A DNA stretch of 64,000 bases from contig OU612072.1 in NCBI GenBank assembly GCA_914767715.1, positions 11,966,001 to 12,030,000 on the forward strand, written 5' to 3'. The stretch's first letter is position 1. Each line of letters opens with the position of its first letter. This document shows positions 1-10,581 of this stretch, piece after piece. Source of the DNA: Membranipora membranacea (Eukaryota > Bryozoa > Gymnolaemata > Cheilostomatida > Membraniporidae). The notes beneath the pieces were generated by a model. It was not told the origin of the DNA. It saw nothing but the letters and a program-made list of their open reading frames with translations, and searched no databases. Made by a program: the position numbers and the translations under genes.

Positions 1-65
1 CACAAGAGCCAACCTTGCCTATAAGGTTTCATGTTACTGGTCTCATTCCCATATGTCAGAGCTGG

Positions 66-800
66 TCATATAGCAGTCTTGTAGATGAGAACATCCAGGT
101 GAGCGGGCATCTTCCTGCCGCAGAGTACACCACTCAGCATCCGCAATTCGTTCAATGACTTTGAATTATGCAGCTCAATCTCCTTACGGCACCCTCCTTC
201 CTGGTGCATGGTGGTGCCCAGGTACTTAGACTGTGCTCGCCTAGGTAGGACTTCCTTCTCTTCTGAGTTGTACTTTCTCATCAAAATGTCTTCATCGATG
301 ATCTTAGGAATCACATCCATAATAATGATAAAGAGCAAAGAACCATGCAGATCCTTGATACAATCCGACCTTTATTTTAATAGCTTCTGTGCTCCTAGTG
401 TTTGTCCTGACTTGGGTCAAACAGTTCTCATATACATGTCTTGGATGGTCTTGATGCATCCTTCAGGCACACCTCTCCTTTAGAGGCAGAACCAGATAAA
501 ATCCCTTGGGATGGTGTCGTAAGCCTTTTTAAGGTCTACAAACCATATGCAGGTCTCGATATAACTCTCTGAATCTCTCTTGTAGTACCTCCCTGAAAAC
601 CATATTGATTTTACTTGATATTAACAATCGATTGTAGTCTTGCTTCAATATCACTTGTTCCAAAAGTTTGAGGCAATGACTGAGAAGCTTGATACCCCGA
701 TAATTTCCACACATCAAAGGGTCTCCTTTCTGATTGAATATTGGTGTTATAACACCTCTTCTTCATTCATGGGGTATGCCGCATATAGATTCTTAGACTT
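66..800 (-). mobile_element. RTE-like non-LTR retrotransposon fragment (reverse transcriptase, decayed)
   Basis: On the minus strand, pieces of a reverse transcriptase can be read in order from about 800 down to 66: ITPIFNQKGD, then NYRGIKLLSH (near 700), then VDLKKAYDTIPRDF (near 540-500), then VPEGCIKTIQDMY (near 465), then GLYQGSA (near 365), and finally LGTTMHQEGG (near 215). This order and wording match RTE/BovB-type LINE reverse transcriptases. The reading frame is broken: the Trp expected after IPHE is a stop, there are frame changes, and the catalytic FADD block is missing between 340 and 290. It lies just left of sequence homologous to intron 3 of P450 copy 2, so it probably inserted into P450 copy 1. 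This is a dead fragment. The clade assignment is from memory of family motifs. Confidence 0.8.
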
Positions 801-1430
801 AAATTGATAAATAATGCAAACGAAAAATTAAAAAAAAATCCCTGGACATAACAAAGCTGGGTAAAATTCATGGCACTTTGTTTCTAATTGGTTTTGCACC
901 GGAAAGTCTAGATCTGATGGAATTTTCACTACTTTGGAACACCCTTGGAAACTTTTCATCGCTTTCCTAATTGATGTCAAACAGTGCAGTTGATCTTTTA
1001 ATATTATCTTTCAGTTATAATGTCTGGGATCACAACATTGGTCACATGCTTGAAAGTCTATAGCTTTTATAGAGCTGTTAATACTACTAATTAGCCGAAA
1101 TAGGATTTATGAACAGTTATAATTATCTGCCTGCTGATATTGGAATTGACAAATTCATAGAACCCTGTCCGACTTGGCTTGCCAAAGTGACTATTAGTTT
1201 AAGTACTGGGCTCACAATAAAGTGCTAACATCTCGCATTGATGAACTGTTAATTTATGTGTCTAGTTGCTGACCTGCGAATCATACAAACCCGGCAACCC
1301 TGTCAGACAAGACTTGCTAAAAAGCTAGGGTTGCAATAAAACTGGGCTTACCAGCAAAAAGCCAACACGACCCAATGGCCAGCATAGCGTTTATTACGAT
1401 TAAAACAAAAGCTACTACTCCATTAAAAAA

Positions 1431-1695
1431 TACTTGTCTTAGTGAATGGGACAGCATAATTCAAATCTCAGCAATATCAACTTATGGGCAAATTATTTGC
1501 AGACACAGTATACAGAGTGTCAAAAAAAGGAGTTAAAAATGAAATTAATGGAATAGGTTAAAGGATACTTGTCTTAGTGAATGGGACAGTATATTATTTC
1601 AAATCTCAGAAATATCAACTTATGGGAAAATTATTTGCAGACACAGTATACAGAGTGTCAAAAAAAAGGAGTGAAAAGTGAAATTAATGGACTAG
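1431..1695. repeat. Tandem duplication, two units of about 134 bp, in intron DNA of P450 copy 1
   Basis: The block beginning TACTTGTCTTAGTGAATGGG at 1431 recurs at 1565, and both blocks run through GCAGACACAGTATACAGAGT. P450 copies 2 and 3 carry only one related block at the matching intron position (about 12641 and 23040), so the duplication is private to copy 1. Confidence 0.8.
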
Positions 1696-2326
1696 GTGAT
1701 CATTCTTGACTAGTAAAAATATTCATTGATCTCATTCTCTGAATTTGACAATCGGTTTGTGAAAATTCTTTGCCCATTTGGTGAAAATTCTGTTATTCTG
1801 TTAAAAAAGTGTTCTTTGAGATATAAAGAATTCAAAGAGCACAAATCTTCCTCACTCGTAGCAGTAGTTTATTATTACATTTTAATATCTCATACTTCTT
1901 ACATGAAGGAGCTGTGAAAATTTGATTGGCTATGAAATTTGCTTGTAGCTAAAGGTTTGATCAATGAAGACGAAGGAAAATGGAGCAACTACGCAGATTT
2001 TCTCAAAGAATCTTCAGGGAGCATGGAATAGGTATTTAAAAGCAACTTTAAATCAGTATCTGTATTAATAATGACAATATTCTTAAGTTGTATGCAATGC
2101 AAAAAATGATATCCAATACTATATTATTCACCTTGTAACATGTTTTTTATGGGTTTATATATGTAGTTATTATTTTAATTTTTAGTACGCAACTCACAAT
2201 AAGCCATTGTGTTGACTCTGATCTGATTTGCTCTTGGGTCCCACCAGCCAATCAGAGAACTCATTGTCTACATCACAATTGTTTCACAGATATTGTAGGA
2301 TTAATTTACAAAGCCAAGTCTAGCAG

Positions 2327-2641
2327 TCACTGCCTTCCCATGTTAATTTTGAGGTCGACCTGAGGCTTATTTCGAGGCTCTTCGAGCTATGGAAATTCCT
2401 CCCAGCTCGCACTGAGCTTGCAGGTTCGGCTCGCACTTAGAGGCTTGTGCTACAGTGAGCTGGTATGGCTGAGTGGTTAGCATCAAAGACTCTGATTCAA
2501 ATCCAAGTGGCAGCAGATATTTTTAACGTTTTTTTTTCTCAGCTCTATCACGGAAATGGCTGCATATTTCAAGATCGAGCCAAGAGGTGACAACTCAGCT
2601 CAATCTAGGCCGACCTCAAAATTCACATGGAAACATGGTGA
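2327..2641 (+). mobile_element. TIR element with internal tRNA-like segment, copy E1
   Basis: The ends are inverted repeats of about 35 bp. The left end begins TCACTGCCTTCCCATG and continues TTTTGAGGTCGACCT. The right end reads AGGCCGACCTCAAAATT and finishes CATGGAAACATGGTGA. The interior at about 2457-2514 has a tRNA-like A-box (GTGGCTGAGTGGTTAGC) and a weak B-box (GATTCAAATCC). It sits in intron 4 of P450 copy 1, and the flanks TAGCAG and TTAGCAAG may be a short target duplication. Copy 2 lacks an insertion at this point. No protein is encoded, so it is non-autonomous. Related copies lie at 14466, 35631 and 37247. Confidence 0.75.
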
Positions 2642-3199
2642 TTAGCAAGTTAAGTGATGGTGTGATAGTATGAAAGAACACCTTGTAAACATTGTGTGCA
2701 ATGAAAGGCCAATCGTTGATAACAGAATGCCACTGGAAACCTTAAATAAAACACCATATATTTACAGGGAGTAAGGATATCGAGCCAGTAATCGCCGAAG
2801 AACTCCACCATTTTCTCTCAGCGATACGAAAGACAGATGGTGAACCTTTTGACCAACTAGATCTCCTTACACAGGGAATAAATAATATCATTACACACGT
2901 TCTGTTCGGAGAGAGATTTGAATACTCAGATGAAAAGCTGGCTAATCTGGAATTTAAAGGCTATTTGTTGGCTGTTGCTAGACTAAGATATATGCCTTTC
3001 TTATATGTGAGTAAGGTTTGGCACAATAAGTTACAAACCATGTTCTTACAATGGAACCCCTCGAATTCTTTCTGGGTAAAAATTGTGGAGAGCATCAGAA
3101 GTTTTCCCTCCTGCTCATGTCTGGTGAAGTTTTTTGTTATGGAGCTGACTGTACTCTAATTGGTCAAAGGTTTTTTGGGTAACTCATGCTGCTTTCATT

Positions 3200-3262
3200 G
3201 GCATTTCATTATCAACGACACCCCCATCCAGGGGATGGGATATTGTTGATAATGTAATGTAA
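3200..3262. repeat. Small imperfect hairpin, conserved in intron 5 of P450 copies 1 and 2
   Basis: GCATTTCATTATCAAC is followed by its approximate complement GTTGATAATGTAATG, with an inner pair CCCATCC/GGATGGG. The same hairpin lies at 14384-14446 in the paralogous intron of copy 2, so it predates that duplication. Confidence 0.7.
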
Positions 3263-3936
3263 ATACCACCAACTCAGTGTTATGACAAGGACATTTATTG
3301 TACATCCTTCTGCTTGTAACGCGTATTTGTTAGCACAACCTTTGTTGAGAAGTTTGCTTTGCTGTGAGTGGAAATTATATGTGAACTGGCAGTTATTTAG
3401 CTTGGACAGAAGGTATAGTCAAAACCATATCCCAACTTTTTTACCATACTTAGGGAGAAGGGGACAATTTTTAACTTTTTCTATATTATTGTTACCCAAG
3501 CTGACAGTTATCATAAAAATGCTTTGGACGGGGAGAAATCTTTAATTTTTTGTGCTTTCAACTCATATAAATTCAACGCCTCTTAAATTTTACTTTGTCT
3601 GAGCTAACATGACCAACTATGTTTATTCGTTGTATCGCAGTACCTACCAGGAGATCCAATTGGGTTCCACAGTGGGTTGAGAACTGCTAAGAAAGGCCTC
3701 CAATTTGCCAGAGATCAGATAAGTAAGCACAAAGAAGGTATTAACTACAATAACCCACCTCGAGACTTTGTGGATGCATTCCTCATAAAGATGAAAGATG
3801 AAGAAGGCAAACCTGAATCACCTTTTACAGGTTAGAGAATGCGTGACCTAACTGTCCTCCACAATGTTCTTTCGTACCATATTATTATTACCTATCTATC
3901 ATTCTTCTTCAAACTTTCCCAACAGCATTTGTCTAT

Positions 3937-4030
3937 GTGCTCCAACAGCTGTAATGCGAGTTAGTGGCATTACATTATCAAACGTTTGACAATGTAGCGC
4001 CACTAACTCACACTGCAGCTGTCTGAGCAC
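3937..4030. mobile_element. Fold-back (MITE-like) element, about 94 bp
   Basis: The arms begin GTGCTCCAACAGCTG and end CAGCTGTCTGAGCAC. The inner arms GAGTTAGTGGC and GCCACTAACTC pair around a short loop. It lies in intron 6 of P450 copy 1. A degenerate relative with GCTCAGAC/GTCTGAGC ends occurs at 17313-17383 in copy 2. Confidence 0.7.
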
Positions 4031-6740
4031 TTTACAACGACCACATATATGTTTCAAGTCTAAGGTAGTAGTATTTTTGAACCTGTCGTTTCAGTTGCTA
4101 ACTTCTTGACCACTGTGATGCAGCTCTACTATGCTGGAACTGACACAACTGCCACCCAATTATATTGGTTCTTTCTCTATGCTGGACTGTACCCAGAAGT
4201 ACAAAAGAAAATATATCAGGAAATAAAGAGAACTTTGGGTAAGTTTTAAATAACTTGTAAAGCCTTCCTCAAGAATTTAATGGTTATTTTTATCAATTAT
4301 TTTAAGGTCTTATTCGTGCAGCGCAACCAGAATTTAACATCAACCTGTCAGTCCTGTTGAACTGATGCAAGATTTTAATAGTTAAACTGTTCACACTTCA
4401 TTTGAGGAAAACTAAGTATTGTGTTGGGAATTCTCCCCTCCTGCCCAAGTAGGTTGAATATGGCATGGATTAATCATTGTACTTTACTGTACAATCCCTG
4501 TATAGCTGTCCCCTCTTCAACACATTTCACAACACTGTGAAGCGTAAGTATTTCTCAACGAATATATTTGTACATGATCAGTAGACTTCATCTATTCACA
4601 TTGACGTTGACGTTGACATTCACGTTGACGTTCACAGACAACTGACAACAGTAACAGCAGTCTGTTGGGCTTGAACAGTACTATCAGATCCTCACCACTC
4701 CTCCCCATATTGTTCTTTAAGAGGAGATGATGTCCGATGCTTGCAGAGTTTAAAAAATTTTCAGGTTACTAATCTTGCTTTTACTAACATCAAAATTCAC
4801 CGCCCGACTAAAAATCCTTTGGTATTTGGGTAGTCTGTTAACTAGTTGCTTACCTCTTATCGACAAGCCAAACTAACAACTGCTCATGTAAAGGCAAAAA
4901 AGGTCCATAAATTCTATATCTCTCTGTGAGCTGTTGAATCATAAGTTCATCTTGGCAGCTTAAGGGCTGAATTAATTCACATAGACTGAGTGCCTGAATT
5001 GGAAAGTCAATGAGAACCAATTATTTTGAAATATATGAGCCTAAGTGGATCACTGGCCTTACCATCTTAGAACCTTAAAATCTTGGAGTTGCCTCACTTG
5101 TTAGAAGGTAACGCCACCATTGCTGTGCAGCAAAGAAAGACTTAGTCACAAGGCTATCCCGCAGGCAGAATGACATTCTATGTCGGTATTGTTTTCTGGT
5201 TTATCAATTTTTGCATAAGGTGAAAGAGCGGTCACATACGCAGATAGAAACTCAATGCCGTACACAACTTCTGTATGTGCGGAGATACAAAGACTCAAAA
5301 CTGTGTTGATTGGGTCACTACCTCATTACGCTTCAAGGGACACAGAAATACAAGGTGTGACTATTCCTAAAGGTGAGCGTAACCTTGTAGACAGTTTGAT
5401 TTTTAATATTGAGAAGTTCTTAGATAATTAAGTCCATCAAACATTAACAAAAATAAATTATTTTATGACTTCAAGTTGGTATCTACATTGAGTTTAGTTT
5501 ATAAACGCTCAAAACGAAAGAAATGATATGAAGATCAAAATTAAGAAGTGTTTTACTTTTGAGTTTTGTTTACATATATAACATATGGATATTAATAATT
5601 TATACTTAGATTACTTCCCTTACTGCTTTTTAAATGCATGGTTGTCCAACATTTACCGATCATGGTACAGGAACAACAGTTAGCGCAAACCTCTGGGCAG
5701 TCCTTCATGATGAGAATGTGTATCCAGAACCTGATTTTTTCAAGCCCGAGAGATTTATCAGCAAAGAAGGAAAGTTCATCCATCCCGACCCAAAACACGC
5801 TGTCAATTTTGGCATAGGTATGTACTGCAAATGCCCACATTGATCCTTTTTGTTGCGTGTAGCTTGGCAAATGTTGAATAGTTTACATTTGTGCCCACTG
5901 TCTGTACACAGTGTAGTTTCTCTTAATCAGCAATTTGGATGCCCATAGAAGTACACAAGTTCCAGTGTGGTGTTAAGTTTCTTATCTTGTGCCGATTTAT
6001 TTTTCAGGGCGACGCGCATGTATAGGAGAACACTTAGCTCGAGCCGAGTTATTTATGTTCTTTGTCGCTACTCTGCAAAAGTTTGAAATCAAACTCCCCA
6101 AAGGACAGAATGTCAGTGAGAGGGAATATCAGAACTTCTCATTGAGTCCCGAAAAACAATTCAAAATAAGGTGCACCCCTCGAGTGTAGACCAGTGTGCA
6201 ATAGTCAGGATACGGCTTATAATTGTATCTTGAAGGTACAGAATCATAACTTCAGCTCCGAAACTGTTTTTCAGTCGGATGTGGCCTTTAACCTTAAATT
6301 TACATACCCTCAACAGTAGAAGTTTTTCTTTTTCACTAGTTTGTCAAATCAAAGGGTCTATAAAGTCTTTGCATCCAAGCACGTACTTCACCATGTTAGC
6401 AAATCAAAGAAGACATTCTAGATCACTTTGTATCAATTGTTCTATAATCAAACCCTCATTCAGATCAAACTTAGGCATATTTCGTACATTTTTAACTGAG
6501 TCAAACCAGTCTCATGAATTGTCGTAATTTGATCCAAACTAATCTTACCTAATTAGCATGCCCGCAATTGCTACTCAGAATTGTGATCTCTCATTCCTTT
6601 CCAAAATCGCCACCCTATGCAACATAGCTTATGGGTTAGGGTTATTGGCCTTACATCGCTCATCGCAGAAACCCCTTATATTGAGTTTTAGTTGTCTTTC
6701 CAGCTTGTCCGCATGTCTTTCAATGAGCCAGTCAGAAGAC

Positions 6741-6880
6741 ACAGGAGACGTGTACACCCAAAGATGCTGATGGCTGGAATCTTGAAAGCTCCTCCAATGG
6801 CACTCAAACCCACTACTCTTGCGGCACCGATTGCCTGGTAGTGAAAAGCAAAAGTGATAACCGCTAATTTGTGGCTCAAA
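6741..6880 (-). mobile_element. tRNA-derived SINE (family A), minus orientation
   Basis: Its reverse complement has a tRNA-like head with a B-box-like GGGTTTGAGTGCCATTGG, followed by a body ending in the GGTGTACACG motif that family copies share (consensus about GGGTGTATACCTCTCC). It forms a head-to-head pair with the plus-strand copy beginning at 6895. Confidence 0.75.
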
Positions 6881-6894
6881 CCACCCTTTTATTG

Positions 6895-7037
6895 TTGGTG
6901 ATATAGCGCAATCGGTTAGTGCGCTTGCAATACACTGCCAGGCTATTGGTGCCGCAGGAGTTGTGGGTTCGAATTCGGACCTTTCGAGGTTGATTGTTCC
7001 AGCCACCAGCACAATGGGTATTCACCTTTCCTATGAA
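6895..7037 (+). mobile_element. tRNA-derived SINE (family A), plus orientation
   Basis: It begins GGTGATATAGCGCAATCGG, a pol III A-box region with TTAGTGCGC, and has GGGTTCGAATTC as the B-box. A body of about 60 bp follows (TTGATTGTTCCAGCC...). The matching pair downstream of P450 copy 2 (19309-19592) lies at the paralogous position, so both insertions predate the duplication of copies 1 and 2. Confidence 0.8.
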
Positions 7038-7039
7038 CT

Positions 7040-10000
7040 TTCAGTTTTGTGTGTCATTTACTGCTTTTTCTTTTCTTTTTCTCTTCAAGTAATTTATGCT
7101 ACTACGTTTTCTTTTTCCTACTTACTATGCAGTGTGTACCACCCTACATCTGAATCTTTTTCTTCAAGTTGTTGTTCTATAGGTGTGTTAATGTGTGTGA
7201 GGTCAACAAGTTATTTTTAATTCCCTTTAATTATATACATCATATCAAGAAAGTCTCATCAAATAAATAGTGCAAAAACTGCTGTTTGTGTTCTCATCTC
7301 TTTACATATTACTTTAGATTCATGAGCTATATAATGTTTTATATTCTCAATCAATGACAAACTATTGAAAGAAATTAATTCAGTACCTAGATGAGTAAAC
7401 ATTAGCTAGAGATCATTTAGCTAGCTTCAGATTACTAAAAATAAGGTGAGCTGAGGTGGGAGTGTCAGCACAGAAAAAAGCAAAACAGCTTTAATTAATA
7501 TAAACATTACGCTTTCTTTGATTTTCTCTATATATATATCATTATCACATTAATAAACGTTAACCTCACATCCTTCTTTTTTTTTTTCTTTTTGTTTTGA
7601 CATCAAACTATATAATCATGATAACCAATGACAGCCACACTTGGTTACCGCAGATGCCATTAGCTCAGCTAGAATATAGAACAGCCTTTACAAATGACAT
7701 CCATGGTTAATGGCAAATAATTGCTCTTTATAATTGACCCTGAATGTTGCATCACATATTCATTCACTATTAGCTATCAGGACAGCAGCAGTACAAGCTA
7801 GATATCAGTTCCATTAACTACTGTTTCTCAAGTTGTCTTCCCCTTTTATAATGCAGGATAACTCCTGACTTTACTGGATCACGTATCATTATAGGACACT
7901 GGAAATTCCACTGTCTCAAAGTGAAGACAGCCAATGAGAATGTTTGGCTTAAAATAGACTGCGTATCATAATTATTCTAAGCAAATGATGCTTTGGCTTA
8001 AAATAGACTTATGTCATAGGGCTTAAGCCAATGAGATTATCTTATGTACAATTTCCACATAAGGTGCAATCCTGCAATCAATTATGTAAGAAAGACTGAG
8101 AGCAAAACATCTTTTTACAGGGAAAACAGCACCGCACCCGCGATGAAACAGCCCAGAGATGAAAAAAACAACAGTCTTGGGAATGATGCAAGGTTTCAGC
8201 GAGCACCACCGGAGAGTATAAAAGGAGGAAAATTCAAGAAAAAAAGACAAGTGCTCACCGGATACAAAACCATATTATAGCAGTAGAAAACATGTAGTAG
8301 AGCATTTCATAATTTTATATAAATCTGATTTTAATTTTGAGAATTAATTTTACGATGAATTATTTTTACTCTGGATTATTCACACTTTGGAGACTGGATA
8401 TATTATAAGCAAGAGGACGACAAGGATACATTGGTAATTATACTTTATTTTGAAAAGGATTATTATCATTTTTTTTATTAATAATTTTATACTTCTACAT
8501 TTTTAAATTGACATTTTTGTATTACTTCTAAATTTAGAACAAAATAAATAGTTGTATTGACCTCAACTAAGCATCCGCTTGATTAAATTATTGAGTTGTA
8601 AACAACCACCGAGTATCAGGATTCAAGAGTCATTAACCCAGTCTTTGACCTTGCAAAATTATCGTTTTTATAAAGCGTCAAGAATTTTATTATCTTTGAG
8701 TAGTCAAAGATACTTTGAACTAGAATTGTGAAAGTCGAATATATCATCAAGAGTCTTTAGCGCAGTCTTTGACCTTGTAAAATTATCACTCTATAAGCAT
8801 CAATAATTTTATTATCTTTGAGTAGTCAAAGATACTTTGAAATAGAATTGTGATAGGTCAATTAAAGCATCGAGCTAAAATTAAAGCTAAATTTGAAGCG
8901 ACCTAGAGCTATTCTCATTCCAGACAGAGAAGTGAATTGAAGTCTGTAACCTATCAATTGGTTACAAGGCCTGTGATTCTAATACAACTGCCGGTGTCAC
9001 CTAATTGGACTTCCAGGCACTAAACAAAGTCCAACAGCCTTGTTGGAATTTAAATCTCCACAAATAAGTGAGATTATTTATAGATAACTACGCAATATAT
9101 ATATCAAACTACGAACCACAGGCTAATATTTATTATAGCCACGAGTTCATAAACCACATACAGTTATCAATCGCTTTGTGGTGCATGAGTATTGTCTCAA
9201 GCTTATAACAAGCTTTCTGCTAGCCCAATTTAGGGATACCTGCGGTTTATTGGCAGGAGCTGCCCTTTGAATGACTAAGGAGCCAACTTCTCCTTAGTTC
9301 AAGAGTGGTCAGACTTATAAACAATTCTAAGGGTTTCTCTAAACCTGGAAAGGGAAGCCAGCTGTTCGTCTCTTGAAATTTTGCCAAGGTTAATTGACAC
9401 ATGTGGTTAATTGAGTGCTACCAAATTTACACACACACACACACATAGAACCTGAATTACGTCATCGATATATTATTCATTCATAGATTTTATAGAAGGA
9501 GCAAACAACTCCAAATTGAATACACAAAGATAACTAAATTTATTAAATTACGTGTTGGAACTTGGAGTTATTCAGAGTAACTTCCCTTACCCACCTTTAT
9601 CATAATTTCTTTTTCCGTTCCTCACAGGAGTCCTAAACTAAGAGGAGGAGTAAATTTAAGCTAGCCAAGCTAAGCTAGCTCCATCTCTATACTTAACTCT
9701 TCAAGGGTATAATTATTGATTGATTTTATTTCTATCACTAACATGATATATGTCGTGAAAAAAAGGTATTAAATACTGATGCTCATGATATCAAAAATGA
9801 TAACAGTATAACATACATGGCTTATAATAGGAATTTGAAAGTTTTTGCGGCTGGAAGTCATTTAACATAAATTATCATACTGGTTTATTTAGCCTAATTG
9901 CTGCCTGGCGTAAAAAAAGAATCTCTGCCTCATGTGCTTCTGTATTTAATAGTTCGTCCTGATGGGCACTTTTCAAGAAAGTCATTTAGAAAATGTTATA

Positions 10001-10581
10001 CCATGATAGTACCATAAGGAGCATTGCAGGTAGATCCGCTGCATGATGTGTATGTTTTTATTTTATTCTGGTACTATGTGAATAAGCGCTTCAGAAGAGG
10101 TAAATATTCGCTGCCGGTAAATATTCGCTGCCAAGAAAGACGAAAAAATTCCGAAGATGGTTCGAACACCACCTGAAAGCTTTGACGATTGATGATTATT
10201 CTGTATTATTGAAAGATCAAGCTTTATATGACCAGCAGGCCAGAGGGAATTCCTGTTCTTTCTTTGGATAACTTGACTAGCAACGTTGAGGCTTGAAGCG
10301 AAAGAGGATACATCAAAATGTTAGTATTTTCCAGAGGTGGCTCTAGGAAACTTCTTTCATAATCTTCTTGGTGGAAGAAAAGACTAAATGTAATTCAATA
10401 ACCCTCTTCTCAGAATTGAGGTGCGGCGCAAATTACGTATTAAGTACTAGGTACCTAGTAGAACGATACACGTAATTAAAATTTTAAAGAGCGTCTTTGC
10501 AAGACTTGTATTGTTTGATAACTGTTTATTTACAACTGGTGGTGTTGACCTGCTTTATTTAGAGTCAGACATCGAACAAAG
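7040..10581. other. Intergenic region between P450 copies 1 and 2; no gene seen
   Basis: No ORF here resembles a known protein or carries P450 homology; the longest reading frames are under 80 codons. The region holds AT-rich DNA, a tandem duplication at 8623-8860 and a CA repeat at about 9431-9446. From about 10040 there is sequence homologous to the DNA upstream of copy 3 (about 20285-20728), so the last 500 bp are probably the duplicated promoter of copy 2. A 17-bp direct repeat, GGTAAATATTCGCTGCC, occurs twice in tandem near 10101-10134. Confidence 0.6.
8623..8860. repeat. Tandem duplication, period 124 bp
   Basis: The units start TCAAGAGTCATTAACCCAG (8623) and TCAAGAGTCTTTAGCGCAG (8747). 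Both contain AGTCTTTGACCTTG and ATCTTTGAGTAGTCAAAGAT, the latter itself a short imperfect palindrome. No coding potential was seen. Confidence 0.8.

Larger units (their letters stand above)
1949..6189 (+). pseudogene. Cytochrome P450 copy 1 (CYP2-like), 5'-incomplete, frameshift in exon 4
   Basis: Exons were placed by homology to copy 2: 1949-2031 (exon 4), 2768-3006, 3641-3830, 4095-4238, 5220-5372, 5671-5817 and 6008-6189 (exon 10, stop 6187-6189). Exons 5 to 10 are intact, with good splice sites and all core motifs: I-helix AGTDTT, K-helix EIQR, KPERF and haem loop FGIGRRACIG. Exon 4 is 83 rather than 84 nt: one C is missing after AAATGG, where copies 2-4 have AAATGGCAGCAACTA. This shifts the frame and destroys the C-helix WxxxR. 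Exons 1-3 are not in the window. Left of about 800 the intron is replaced by an RTE fragment, so the 5' exons may lie further left or be lost. It is most likely a recent pseudogene. An assembly error or polymorphic null allele is possible, because the other exons look unspoiled. Confidence 0.85.

Noticed and set aside
5592-5870. Antisense frame across P450 copy 1 exon 9
   Set aside because: It is the shadow of the plus-strand exon that encodes KPERF.
6629-7012. 127-codon minus-strand open frame downstream of P450 copy 1
   Set aside because: It runs through two inverted SINE copies (tRNA-like A/B boxes), so the frame is a by-product of repeat sequence.
8044-8280. 78-codon Lys-rich open frame, with an antisense frame on the other strand
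   Set aside because: No similarity recognised. Both strands are open over the same stretch and nothing favours coding.
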